Notes: generated from the letters alone by a model not told the origin. Shown: positions 34,622 to 46,407, counted from the first letter of the stretch. The stretch is 64,000 nucleotides of DNA from Tetrapyrgos nigripes (GCA_013368315.1 JAACJM010000277.1:1-64000); one strand, 5' to 3'. Program-made: numbers and translations.

Positions 34622-35124
34622 CTGTACCATTTCGACCGAAAGTTCAGTAACGCGTAACAGGGGGGTCTGAACTAACCAAAATAAATTTTCGTAACGCATA
34701 ACATAGGGTTCTGAACTGAGTTCGTAAAACTTTCTATATAGGGGTATTTTTTCACACAGTCCATATAGAGACATTTCGAGGAGGGAGCAGCTGTCTTTTA
34801 ACGGGTTTTGGGATGAAAAATTGGCTCTTGGCCAGTTTTCTCTCCTCAAACGACGCACTAGACCAGAGTCTGTATGTTCGCATACTGAGTAGTGGTGGTT
34901 TGTGGGCGGGCCAAAAAAAGGGCAAAAAGAAGTTTTTTGGTTATATTTTTAGTAGGTACATAGATGTAACATCCTCTCTGGCGGGCAGCTGCAGGCCAAC
35001 TGCCTGCCTTCTTGATATGGAAATATGAAATTCGTAACACATAATAGCTTACTCTGAACTGGGTCCTGGCAAAATCAATGCGTAACGTGTAACATAGGCT
35101 GAACCTTTGGCCGAAATGGTACAG
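34622..35124. mobile_element. 503 bp TA-flanked MITE with subterminal direct repeats
   Basis: The ends are CTGTACCATTTCGACC and an inverse copy GGCCGAAATGGTACAG, flanked by TA on both sides (34620-34621, 35125-35126). About 26 bp match as terminal inverted repeats. Inside, a 28-30 bp motif (core CGTAACRCRTAACA ... CTGAACT) appears four times in the same orientation, two near each end (about 34647, 34690, 35033, 35080). No transposase is present. TA duplication suggests Tc1/mariner-type mobilisation. Confidence 0.82.
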
Positions 35125-35274
35125 TAATCTATCCACCTCAACCAAACCTCAATGCATCAAGGCAGTCCAGAGCAAGCTAGTCATGGCAAGACTTAAGAAC
35201 ATTGAGAATAGGGCTTGGCACAATGCTCGGGTCTTCAAATTCACTCACGGATATGATTCAGTTGTTTAAGTTAC

Positions 35275-35585
35275 GAGGCCGAATGAAATGAGGTTGAGTT
35301 TATTACACTCGACTTCTGCTTGTGGCTATGCTTAAACGGTCCCGTCTATCCGTCCGATAAACGGGTTTGGACCGGAGTGATCCGTGGGGCTGTGTTTTTA
35401 GCTTTGTCCTGGTGTGATCCGATGGAAAGAAATATTAGTTCCGACGCAACAGGCGGCCGCGCCTACTGCCGGCAAATTGCGTTCGCGCCACGCGATGTAT
35501 TATGAGGCCAGATAAAATGAGTTTTCTACACTCGGTTTCTGCGTGTGGCTATGTTTAAAGCCTCCCGATTTTCCCCGTCCGTCTT
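35275..35585 (+). repeat. Two direct copies of a 75 bp sequence
   Basis: 35275-35350 and 35507-35585 share a sequence starting GAGGCC, continuing ACACTCG and TGTGGCTATG, and ending TTTAAA-like then TCCCG. They are about 232 bp apart in the same orientation. This could be a short tandem duplication or paired ends of a small element. Confidence 0.6.
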
Positions 35586-36229
35586 TTTCCATCACTTGCC
35601 CCTATTATTAAGCTCCAGGCCACAACTCTCACTGCCTTTTTTCATCCTCTTCACAAGTTAGAAAACCTACATGATTCATTTTATTTTCATTTCTTGTATT
35701 TTCAACATTACCTTCTGGCCTTGTACTCGCCATGCCTGGGCGCTGGCCCACAACTCTTTCATGAAGAATGTACACCATCTCACTTCTTCAAATCCTTCTC
35801 GTTGTTTTCACTGGGTGGTTTGGTGTATGCTGGTCAAAGTGCACTTTTATTCACCCATATTCATGCAAGATTGACACCCGTACTGATGTAAGACCTGACC
35901 CAGACCTGGAGGTCCAGGTTGAAGGTCAGAGGCTGAGGAGGAGGGCTGACCCAGTCCAGACCTCTGGACCTCGGGTGTTGGTATGACTGGCTTTGATGAC
36001 CTTTTGACCTTTTTGATAGAGGATCTAGTGACCTGAGTTGCTGTATTGGTTGCCACAGCGTGCTCTCACCAAAATAGCAGTACTCAGAAGATGCTGAGCA
36101 TGACCTTGAAGCTGCATAAATGTTGTTACTTGAGTGCAAACACACTGTGGCTCAGTTATTACAGTCATCATTGTCAGTTTACACAGATACAAGTACTAAA
36201 TTACATTATTTACAGATTCTAACACTTTT

Positions 36230-36796
36230 TATGGGTCCTACCACCCAGGTCAGATACTCATGATTATTGCCAAAGAAAATGAACCAACTCTTCCTGAAAA
36301 CATGCTCCTTGTGATTGAGCATTTCAACATGCCAGTCCTGCTGAAGGCCAAGAAACACACTGTCATCTCACTGAAAGTAAGTATTCTCCACACAACACCA
36401 AGCTTACAATAGGCTGACTCCTGGTTAGCACATGATGTTTGATTTCAACACCCAACATGACTGCATTTCCGGCGCCTGTGAAATCGGTTTTAGCTCACAG
36501 CATATTCACCAAGAACGGATAGACACTGACCAACAGGAATGACATATCATCCATTCTGACAACAATCATTACATTTGAATGTGCATGCACTCCATAATGC
36601 CCACCTGATCCATGAGGTACTTCCTCAGGAACTCGTTGCTCCAGTGCCTCTATACCCCTTGGACAGTGACTGGGAGGCATCTCACAGGGAGTTATCTGCA
36701 ATGTTACAGGTGTCAGGGCAGGAGGAACAGCAACTGACAAAAGCAAAGGCTCAAGCAACATGCAAAAGGAATAAGAAAGCAAAGGAAGTCAATTAA
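36230..36796 (+). pseudogene. Remnant of a basidiomycete repeat-associated hypothetical protein
   Basis: The first block reads Y-H-P-G-Q-I-L-M-I-I-A-K and then VIEHFNMPVLLKAKKHTVIS, ending at a GTAAGT donor (36375). After a frame change, FDFNTQHDCISGACEIGF follows, then two TGA codons and another frame change, then HALHNAHLIHEVLPQEL. The order (beta block, Cys pair, LHNAHL-type motif) matches a protein family I recall as abundant in Agaricomycetes and often near transposons; its function is not known to me. At least two stops and two frameshifts make this a pseudogene. Confidence 0.5.
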
Positions 36797-37464
36797 CATA
36801 GCTAGCTCCTTGTAATTACAACCTATTGAACTCTGTATGGCAGAGTCTCTTATTCAGCTCCATGGCAGCCCATGCCAATCTCTCTCTACACTGGTGATCC
36901 CTCTGTAAGTCTGCCCTGTACCCTGCTATCTCGAGATGAAGCTTTTCCTGCTGAACCTCCATCCGAACTAAATGATGGTCCAAAGAAACTTCATGATGTC
37001 ACACAGCTGAAAGCCCATCATGAACTCCAAAATAAACATCCAAACAATGTGAGTACCAGTCCACATCACACCTTTGGGGAGGTGCCATAAGGAAGCCAAG
37101 GTTAGGTTTTGGTTTTTGACAGTATGTTAGATACAGCAACAAAGACATTGACAAAGGAAACCCACTGGCTCATCTTCATCATACTCAGACCCGTAACTAT
37201 ATCAGGTTTTTTTAAGTCGAAGTGACTTTCTCGCATTGGCTTAAAGTCAACTTAAAGTTGTCTTAAATTCTGCTGTACTAGCTATTGTTCACAATAAAAT
37301 ACATAGGACTTAAGTTTCCTCAAGTCACCTCAAGTTCCACCATTTGAAGTGAGGCTAATGTGGACCTGTGTCCTCAACCCAGTCAACTTAAGTTTAGTTC
37401 AGTTGACTCACCCTCAGCCTGTTCTGCTATTAGGATATGCCAATGTGTGTCCTAGACTAAGTCA

Positions 37465-37790
37465 ACTTAAGTTCACTGGACTGCAAGATTGATCTAAAGT
37501 GTAACTTACCTGAGGACAGATACACACTCTTGAGGAATGAAGTAGACTTCAGTCTCATGAACTTTGGAATCTGAGTCAAGAAAATGATGAAGGGTAATGA
37601 TTAGGGGATTAAGTCTTCAGGAACAACTTAAGTTTACTGGACTCCAAGATTAATCTAAAGTGTAACTTACCTGAGGATAGATAGATACACACTCTTGAGT
37701 AATGAAGCTGACATAAGTCCAGTGAATTTTGGAATTTGAGTTGAGAAAGACTCACAATGAAGGGTAAAGATTGGGAGATTAAGTCTTAAG
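37465..37790 (+). repeat. Two tandem copies of a ~160 bp unit
   Basis: 37465-37624 and 37625-37790 run parallel: AACTTAAGTT, ACTGGACT, TCTAAAGTGTAACTTACC, ACACACTCTTGAG, TTTGGAAT and GATTAAGTCTT appear in the same order in both. Differences include a GATA duplication in the second copy. Confidence 0.8.
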
Positions 37791-37810
37791 TCATCCCGGG
37801 ATGACTTAAG
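37785..37810. repeat. 26 bp perfect palindrome
   Basis: CTTAAGTCATCCC is followed directly by its inverse complement. It continues the TTAAGTC words of the surrounding element and may be two element ends meeting, or an extrudable cruciform. Confidence 0.85.
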
Positions 37811-40212
37811 TCTGGGGAACTTTGGAACCTCTCTCAAACTCTTCAGCTGGTGAGAAGAGTCAGTGTGGTTGAGGTTGATGTTCCTAGACTTAGAACAATA
37901 TCTATGCCCATAGTAACATAATGGTTGGAGCTGGCAGTGGCAGTGGCAAGGTGATGGTTGAAAGAGGACTTTGTCACAGTGGCGGTCGCGTTCTGAGTGG
38001 ACTTGTGAGGGGTAGGTGGCATAGTGGTGATTGGAGGATTAGAATGATGATAAAGAGTAGAAAATTCAAGATAACAAGCTGAGATCTAGGGAAAAACAAT
38101 GGGCATTAACTTTATACACAAGCCTCCTAGAAGTTAGATAAGACTTAGAAACTGTACCATCTACACCCATCGCCCATTGCAGCATGCTTTTGGGCAATGC
38201 AACTCTGTGCAGGAGTCATTGACCCAGCCATCGATGTCTTCAGAGTGGTAGTGGTGTACTTCTGAGTAAGCTTCCTAGGTGGCATGATGTGTAACAGCTC
38301 AGAGAGTATTAGATTATAATGATAGCAATAATGATGAAGAAGCATGGTGCTAAGGTCTAGAGAGAAACAGTGGATGTTAGTATGAAAAAAACAATTATAT
38401 GAAATGATAGACACACCTTGATCCTGAACCTCACAGATAGAGCACAGTTGTCATCATTGCTGCCGTACAGGATGGTGGTGATGGTAGTTGCACAATGGTT
38501 GGCTTCAAGTTCAAATTGAAACTGGCACAAAAATGTGTGTGACCATGAGACCAAACGTGACTTGACATGTCTACTTTTGTCACAGTGACACGGAACATTG
38601 ATTGCCTCTTTAACTGCAACTGCCACCATTTCAACAACCTCCCTCAAGACCTAATCTGAACTGTGCATACCCATGTTATTGAGGAAGGCATCTCTCTCAC
38701 TGTCATTGATGTCAGGTTTCATCAAACCTGCCCTTTTTCATCTCGCTTGTTTATGAGAATAAATGAATATGAGGACACTTGTTAAACAAGTGAGGTGACA
38801 AATACTACTGTGGCTCTGTTGGTATAGACAGTGAACTACTAAGTATTTATACTGTTAGCTACTGTGGCTATGTGAGTCCATAAATATAACACAGTGGAGA
38901 AAAGCAGATACTATGATGTAATGTTTGATATCAGTTCAGAGTCAACGATGTAAGAGACGATGTAAGTATGGAGTAGAACAGAAAGTAGGTGGTGTATATG
39001 CAGATATAAGTGGATCATGTATACTAATGAAGTGGAGAGAAAGATATGATCATTCATTGTAAGTATAAGTCAATACAAAATTCCAACATTGTTTCGGTGT
39101 CAAGGAGGCTTGTGTGAGGTGAGTCTGGGGATGTTTAAGGGTAGAGGAGTCTGATACCTGGACAGAATGGGCTTGGTGGTGAGTAATACTTCTTTTCTTT
39201 TTTCTTTTGTGTGTACATTTGAGTTCAAGACACAACAAGAATGCTGATGACCTTTCTTTTCTTTGCTCGTCATTGGGTTTCCTTCTTTGCACATTGTCAC
39301 ATCATCTCTACTACTTACTCTCTTTGTTTCCCCATTTAAATTGTGACACCCTCTCCACAGGCGACCAATCTCTGACCCCCTCAAGCTCTCTGAGCAGTCC
39401 AAACCCAAGCAACCATCACCTCAACATGGATCTCCCTGTTTGTGTGAGCATATTTAGAAGCAATGTCTGAGATTGATGAGAACGTACAGTTTAGAGTGTC
39501 TAGGTTGGAGGGGTGTTTGGGTGGGGATGTGAGTCTATGAGTTTCTTTCTTCATCCTTCTTTTTTTCTGTCTTTCTTTACATTGGGGTTTGGTTTTGGTT
39601 TTGGTTTTGGGTATGGGTGTCAGCTTCAGTGTTCTTTTCTTTTCCTTTTCTTGTTGCAGATGGAGGTGACTTGGACATCAAACAATGCTGACTGACTTCT
39701 TCCCACTTTTTATCTTCCTGTTTCCTTTTTCCCCCTCGCACCTGTACCTTACATGTATATAGTGCTCACTGCCCTCTAGTGAAGCTCAGATATAAACAGA
39801 GAATGACTAGTGAGTTTGCCTTGTCTTACTCACCTTTCTCAACTTTCTATACTGTATGACTGATGGTGTTATTTTTCTTTGATAGCATTACACAACCATC
39901 AACATGCTTTAACAGTGTGTCGCCCATCCTCCTTTTCTTGACCCCCTGACTTGAGGGGTGGACTTAAGTCCCTTAAGCACGAACAGTACTTAAGTTTGTG
40001 ATTTTGTTGCATCTTACACATTTATTATGCTATGGACTTATAATGGACTTATGATGGGACTTAGGACTTATGATGGGACTTAAGTTTTTCTTGCAGCCCT
40101 AACAATGTGTATAAATTCTGAGTAGTACATTCTTGGTAGTACAACAGACTTAAGATAAATTTAAGTTGACTTAAGGGCAATGTGAGAAAGTTCATTGTGA
40201 CTTAAGAAAAGC

Positions 40213-42129
40213 TCTGTGACAGAAAGTTTAGCATCACAAGCAACAATTTTTGGTGGTTCAGGTAGCAGCAAGTCTTGTAGCTCAGACACAAGCTCCCAGT
40301 CATTGAGGGCTTCAAAGCTTGAGGCCCCAATACCAGTGGACAGGTCAAGGGCAAGATGATGCTGTTACATTGATAACCATTCAGCCTCTATTCAGTTTAA
40401 AGAAAATGAAGACACACCATTAGTGCAACACTCTGTTGCAAATGGTTTATTCCTTGCTTCAAGTCTTCGACATCTCCAGCTCCCAGTGTGGATGTACTTG
40501 CTAGTGAGGCACCTTCAGTGTTGACAGGAGATGCAGGGCATGTGGTGAGTATTTGCATGCCAAAAGTCCCAGTAGCAGCAAAGCCAAGGTCATCCTGAGT
40601 GGCCAGTACAAGTGAAGAAATCTGTGAGTGGGAATACCTTTGCAAGTAAAAAGGGACAAACAAATAGAAGGATGTGTCTAGGAGGTATAGTGAGATGACA
40701 TCCCAGAAACATCAGGCAAACAATCCAAGGAGCTCAGTGGAACCTGCACACTACATGGCAGTGAAGACATCTATTTGACATCATTTGGATCTAAAGTCTA
40801 CATCTTCCATATACATCCTGCAGCTGTGGCTATGAAATGATCTGCCTCATGTCCTGGCAGATTGGTGGTGTAGAGCCACTTGAACTGTTGGCTTGCAATG
40901 TTTATGACTCCGAGTGCATCAGGGACGCTGACTATTGCTGCTGCGAGCAACTCCTACACCCCAAAATACCAGGTCCTGTTCTAATTTGTACTCATGGAAA
41001 GTACAATGTTGTAGTTGCAGGTTATGTGCATCTTTTATCCTTTTTTGCAGTGTTGTCTGCTCCATGAGACAGTGTATGCTATAAAATGCCATTAAATATA
41101 TTGTATCAGTATTTTCATGAATAAAACACTTTATTTAAGTCCAGAATTTACCCAAATCACCCACAGTCAACATCTTGCTAAAGCATTTGTTAGGCCCACT
41201 CAATTCTGTGACAGCCCCTGCAGAGAGGCTATAACATTACACACTCTGAAATGTGCCAGGCAATATTTGAGTAAGGTTTGCGAGTCACATTAAGTGACAT
41301 AGCAACCAACCACCTGGGTAGGAGGCTGGGTATGGCTTTGTATTTTATGACTGTTTTACAGCTCTACAGATGGTTAAAATTTTCATTTATTCACACCAGG
41401 TTCTTGGTGGCATAAAATGTTTTCTACTTGTTGCCCCATGTCAATAATTGCTCCCTGATATGATTTGACACTAATCATATTGCTTTTCACATTGGGGTGT
41501 AGTCAGACATGGATCAGGCCAACACAGGGTGTCCTGAAGCAGTGACACTCCTGCTAATGAAGGAGATGTGGGCCACCACTGCATGTGGCAATGATGAGGC
41601 CCAAAGGAACTTAGGGAGTGTGTGGTGAGCACTAATGAGCACTACCAAATCTTCAGTACTGGCTTCTACCAGATAAAGATTCAGTAAGAAAATCTTGAGG
41701 AAATCTTGGTATTCTATATTCCCATGATACTCAGATTCATGCTGGCTGAGGTATGGACTACCTTAACTATGGCTATGACAATGAGTCTGACTGTGACAGA
41801 TCACTCCTCGAATGTACTATTTAATAAGTAAACTTACTTTGCTTGGAAGGTTCAACTGACAACAAAACCTAGGTTGGGCCTAGGGATCGAGATGGTTTGG
41901 TTATTTATAAATAAAGGAAATAAGTATGATTCTGGCCAAATTTTGAGAGGTTACACCAGAGTCCAGTGGCAGACAATGCATTATATAGGCAACTTGTAAA
42001 AGGATTCCTGTCAGTCTACTAACCATCAATCTACTTACCATCATGGAAGAAGAATTGAAGCAATTGGATTTACATTGGAATTTGAGGATGATTTGAGCGC
42101 AAGTATTAAGAATCCAAAAGGTCAATCTA
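40213..42129. other. Non-coding mosaic region
   Basis: No complete gene is seen. Short open frames at 40397-40663 (minus) and 40837-41067 (plus) have no recognised motif. A dispersed repeat lies at 41550-41622. Confidence 0.5.
41550..41622 (+). repeat. Dispersed repeat, partner of 17988-18060
   Basis: Shares about 70 bp with the inverse complement of 17988-18060, 23 kb away. The shared frame reads MKEMWATTACGNDEAQR and here runs on to a stop after LGSVW. Upstream sequence from ATG 41511 (MDQANTGCPEA) is in the same frame. Confidence 0.7.
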
Positions 42130-42180
42130 AATACTACTGAGAGGAGGAGGAGGAGTGTTTTACCCAGGCTGGGATCCATA
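42130..42180 (-). repeat. Short dispersed repeat with CTCC triplets, partner of 20690-20745
   Basis: On the minus strand CTGGGTAAAACACTCC leads into CTCCTCC triplets, as at 20745-20690. It begins at the stop codon of the esterase remnant, so it may mark an insertion or fusion point there. Confidence 0.5.
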
Positions 42181-42530
42181 CACATTCCTGATACATTGAT
42201 TGGTTTCTGCAGTGACATTCCTCCAAAACCTCTAGCAAAGTTCAAATGAATGAGAAAACACCAGTCTCATGCAGTAGATAATACACTGAGCACTCACCTA
42301 CATCTGTCCAGCAATCCTTCATCTGTATTGATGACTTTAATCAGAGGCTCAAAATCCTCAGTTCTATTGAATAGCATTTCTGTTGCATTGTTGAGGTTCC
42401 AGAGAGGCCATTCAGGGACAATAGTCTCATCAAATTTGTCGTTGGGATCCAGATCATCAGATGTGGCAAATGTGAGGAACGTTTGACTGAATGCTTTATT
42501 GAAGTCAGCATTTCAGAATACAGGGGGAGA
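42160..42530 (-). pseudogene. C-terminal fragment of a type-B carboxylesterase
   Basis: The frame (minus, from about 42509) reads FLTFATSDDLDPNDKFD, then EWPLWNLNNATEMLFNRTED and NTDEGLLDRCR. A GTGAGT intron (42297-42230) follows, and the next exon continues in phase as FWRNVTAETNQ to TAA at 42160. This matches the C-terminus of fungal secreted carboxylesterases/lipases (DPN, WP-x-W, EMLFN and LLxRCRFW motifs, from memory). The catalytic serine (GESAG) and histidine regions are not seen upstream. It is therefore a broken or captured fragment with a usable intron. Confidence 0.7.
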
Positions 42531-42601
42531 AGGCCTGCTGAGGCTATAGACAATTAATGTTACTTATCAGTATTGCTAAAAGCGTCACTGGTACTCAGGC
42601 T

Positions 42602-43026
42602 CTACTTGCTGAAGACTCGACTTACGACGTAAAGTAATAAAAGAGAGATGTGACATTGGAATACTAAGCCATACAAGGTTGAGGCGAAGTTGTTATATAG
42701 AGAATAATTCCCAAAAGATGATGCATAAGGAGGGTTTCCATATAACATTGTGTCAGAAGCATGGTAACAGTACATTTCTGTTTTGAAACCATAGTATGGA
42801 ATTGAGTTATCCAGCATTGATCCATTCTCATAGCAACATTTACAATCATAGTAAGGCATCGCACTGCCTGACATTGAGCCATTATTGTACAGCATGGGGT
42901 GTCTGAGTCATATTCACAGTACAACATTGAGTCGTTGTAGTCATACTGAGGCATTTGGCAGCCAGACAAACTCCAGGCCAAGAAGGAAATGATGAATGTG
43001 CGAGAAAACTTCATGATGAGGGTCAA
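42602..43026 (-). pseudogene. Putative secreted Tyr-rich repeat protein, frameshifted
   Basis: The minus-strand frame from 43026 (or ATG 43014, MKFSRTFIISFLAWSLSG) begins with a convincing signal peptide. Near 42900 the open frame shifts by one. The new frame has loosely repeated units of about 23 residues built on S-M-L, P-Y-Y and Y-C (NGSMSGSAMPYYDCKC, NGSMLDNSIPYYGFK, SDTMLYGNPPY). It ends 70 bp from the carboxylesterase fragment on the same strand. It could be an independent small secreted protein or the N-terminus of that esterase with a replaced middle. Confidence 0.4.
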
Positions 43027-43104
43027 AGGAAGAAAGCAGTCTAAAAGACATGTGCTATGTATTCAAACTCTTGCCCTTTTGCCTGAGGGCCAAATATGTC
43101 TCCA

Positions 43105-43290
43105 ACCAGCAAGAGATGAAGAAGAAGAAAGAGAGAAGAGAGAGAGAAGAGAGGGGGGAAAAGGAAAGCAAGCGATGAATAAGAAGATGAGAGATCAAGA
43201 GACAGAAAATAAAGAAAAATGAAAAAGATCAAAAGAGAAAGGAAAGTGATACAAAAGGACAAGATGAAGAAAAAAGAGAACGAAGTGAGA
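43105..43290 (+). repeat. Polypurine (GA-rich) tract
   Basis: Almost all bases between about 43110 and 43225 are A or G, continuing in weaker form to 43290. Such tracts can form triplex DNA. Open frames in it are low complexity and not supported as genes. Confidence 0.75.
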
Positions 43291-43629
43291 GAAACTTTAG
43301 TAACCGGTTGCAAAGATATTGAGATAACATCATTGTTTGATCATGTTAATAAATACAGGGAGGAAACCAGAAACAACAGCATGGGAAGAGACAGGATGAA
43401 TATGCACTGCCACATGCGGAAACTGAGTGTAAAGAACTCAGCCTCATTTCATTCAGCCTTGTAATGGTTTGGTTGAGTCAAGTAGTGCCTAGTTACATGC
43501 TATGTGTTATGACAGTATTATTTCAGGGTATTTTTGTTCATTTTCTGTTTCTTTTCTTGATCATTGTTTTGTTCATCTGTTGCCCTATCTTCTGTTCATG
43601 TTTCCTTGATCATCTACACACAGCTACCA

Positions 43630-43740
43630 TCCCCTGTTTCATCATTTGTTCATCTTTTTATGATACATCTCTTACAGGACACTATGCACAGCTTGTTCAT
43701 CTTTTGTTCATCTTTTCATGATACATCTCTTACAGGGAAA
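43630..43740 (+). repeat. Imperfect tandem repeat with ATACATCTCTTACAGG
   Basis: TTGTTCATCTTTT, ATGATACATCTCTTACAGG occurs twice in order, about 60 bp apart, with extra TTGTTCATCTTTT words between. No coding function is visible. Confidence 0.7.
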
Positions 43741-45439
43741 ATAGGCTGTACTTTGATTGTTCTGAACAGTTCTCTGATTCCTTTCTTCACTTTGCTCAGT
43801 TACTATCTTTTCTTCTGTTCTGTGTATATAAACTTAGAGTAGTAGCTCCCTAGTCCCCATCTTGACCTCTTTGTCTTGGGACTAGGTGAGCATCTCATTT
43901 ATCTCTCATTTCCACTTAATATTAACTTCATCTTGGGACTAGTTTCTTATTGTCTCTGTCTACTGTTACTGCGTCTACATCTACTGTTGGAGCCAAGTGT
44001 GCTCTACACCACACTATGTAACCACGAGAAAGAAATGGAGAAAAGAAAAGAAAAACAGACACCATGATACAATAGAGTACTAGGGTTGAGGACTCGAGGT
44101 GGGTGGGTTGGGCAAAAAAATATATGACAATCTCTATCAATAGACACGAGAATGAATTAAAATGAAGGAAAGAAGATTTAGATGAGTCTTTTGCTATGGT
44201 GACAGATATCTATAGAGGTAACTCCAGTCAGTGGAAATGGAAAGCAATGATGAAATTTGACAGTAAGAAAAGGATGAGGATTGATAGGGCTACTGAGTGT
44301 AGTAGATAGAAAATCAATAATACACTCTATAAGCCTCCTTAAGTTCGAAGGGGTCTCGAATGATAAGTATTCATAAGTTGAAGATCAAACACTCTCTAGA
44401 GGGGTCTCGAAGGTAGATGGATAGAATGAAATTCAATTGAAACTCTTTAAGATATCCACAAAGGATTCTCTGTTGTCACCCGAAGATGGGGGCAGGGTTC
44501 TCTGTCTACATATCTACATCTACAGTCCTTATATACATGTTGAATGAATTAGTATGATTTGAATATACATATTACTGCGGAAAGGTGTTGTATGGTCTGA
44601 CTCCAATTTGGTAAGTGTGGCAGCAGGCTTGGAGCCTCAGGCACATCCATTTCTATTCTTCTTTCTCTCTGTCGAGTTTCCCTGAGCTTGTCTTTCAATT
44701 GTTCTTCATTCTTTGGGTGCCACATTATTCATTTCCTTGGGAACAGGTTTCCGAAAGTCTCTGAGAGTGCCATTACTCGGAATCAAGGTTCAAGCTTTCC
44801 ATTGTTCACTCATGATTTAATATGACTAACCTGGAGCCACAGCTCCGTTCTTCAGCTAGTTCTGACCAAGGAGTCTTATGCGGATAGCCTCTTCAGGTCA
44901 GATGCAAGTAAGTGGTTTTATTATAATCATCGCAATTTTACAGGGGTGTACGACGTGTAGTCATATCAGGATACAAAGGAAAAAGTAAAAGCATATGAAA
45001 TTTGTGGAGAAGAAGAGAAAAAAGGGGTCACAATTCAGACTGAGGTCATAGAGACTGAGCCCCAGAGACATAGGGACACTCTGAGGGTCCTGTGGCACAG
45101 AGCAGTGAGGAGAAGAAAAGAATGGGACTACGAGAGTACGTACGCGATGATTAGACTGTTGTAAAGTCTAGTCTTTAAAAAATGATCCAGTGTTCTTGAG
45201 ACTTACCTTGTAATCTTAGCTGATCAAAGAAATTTTATACCTGCGAGATATGTGTATCAGAGCCAGTTAGCAAGAAGTACTAGCTGGTTTGAGGGGGATA
45301 GAAAGACGCCCATGTAGATAATTAGGTCTACTAAAAGGAGGGGTCACTGCCATAAGAATGGCTTGAAAAAATATTTTATGTGACTGAAGTCAGACCGAAA
45401 CACATAGGCGAGAGATGAGGGACAGAAATGGATAGCGAA
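43741..45439. other. 1.7 kb without a recognised gene
   Basis: Contains a repeated phrase CTTGGGACTAG (43876, 43932) and near-identical GGGGTCTCGAA words (44350, 44401). I see no RNA gene, transposase or conserved reading frame. Confidence 0.5.
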
Positions 45440-45945
45440 AAGCAGGGGTTTGGGGGGTCGTGGGAGGTCGCGGGTAGGGGTCTCGCAGGTAAGGGTACGG
45501 GTATGGATTACAAAACCGGTGCTGACCCTTACAGACTCGCCGTACCCGCCATCCAAAATTTTGTACCCGTAGTTTACCTCAATATATTCACTACTTTGAG
45601 TACGTTCTGTGTAATTCTTTAGTACATAGTTCAATAATAGTATTTTGCCACCACGACAGGTCTGCCGCTGCGCCATGTGGTATTATCCAAATATGGGTAA
45701 GTGACACGGTCGCTGTTCACACACCGGAAAGCCTTGATCACTGTGGCTGAATGCTTGAACAAAGCAAAACTGATGTATCCCACCTTCAAAAAATAATATT
45801 CCATAGCGAGTAGTTGGATTTAGATAGTTACATTATATATATACTTATGAACTGACGGGTTACCCGCCAGGGGTACAAACCCGTACCCGTACCCTTCTGA
45901 CGAGTAAGGGTTTTCACGGGTAGGGGTACGGGTCTGGCCAAAAAT
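45440..45945. repeat. GGGTACGGGTA-type degenerate repeats in opposed clusters
   Basis: A cluster of GGGTAC/GGGTACGGG words at 45455-45560 and an opposed cluster of ACCCGTACCC words at 45855-45940 surround a unique middle. This could be a decayed inverted-repeat element. No exact ends were found. Confidence 0.45.
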
Positions 45946-46407
45946 ACCTGGGGGATACCCCCTGCAGTTCACTAGAAATGGAGCAGAATGCGTCGCAAAC
46001 AAAGTTGCTTGTGAGACGCCCCTTGCCATGTCGTTGGTCTTGCCGTAGCGGTGCCGGTCCATATAGTTGCCGTCCGTGTCGTAGGAACGATCCGAATTTA
46101 GTATATATGTACTAGGTGATATTACCATGCTGAAAACAGCATTACTATATTGTTCAAGATACATAGAAAGAGATTCAAAGCCCTTACAGGATCTCTAGAA
46201 ATGATGTGGTTGATAGGCAGGCATTTTTCCAGCTGTGGCTGCAACCATTTTTCGACTTTTTTTAGTTTTATATGGGACTAATTTCTTCATATCATTGGGA
46301 AGTTATTTTTACACAATCTCTACATAATAAGCTTGAGTATAAGCCTGAAAAAGAATGAATTTAACCACAGTAATACCCTTTCCAGAAGGCAAATGTCTAG
46401 GGACAGT

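Larger units (their letters stand above)
37206..40212. mobile_element. 3 kb TTAAGT-rich element with 70 bp terminal inverted repeats
   Basis: 37206-37280 and the inverse complement of 40137-40212 align over about 72 bp at roughly 77% identity, sharing ACTTTCTC, AAGTCAACTTAAA and TGTACTA. ACTTAAGT words are dense near both ends. The interior has no transposase motif. It includes a 160 bp tandem duplication, a 26 bp perfect palindrome and GGTTTT repeats (39587-39612). No target duplication could be fixed. I interpret it as a non-autonomous DNA transposon of unassigned superfamily. Confidence 0.6.

Noticed and set aside
43097..43464. Lys/Glu-rich open frames in the purine tract
   Set aside because: Produced by GA-repeat composition; no start context or conserved motif.
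43876..44060. Possible LTR and primer-binding site (repeated CTTGGGACTAG, TGGAGCC)
   Set aside because: No second LTR, no TG...CA pair, and no gag/pol frame nearby.
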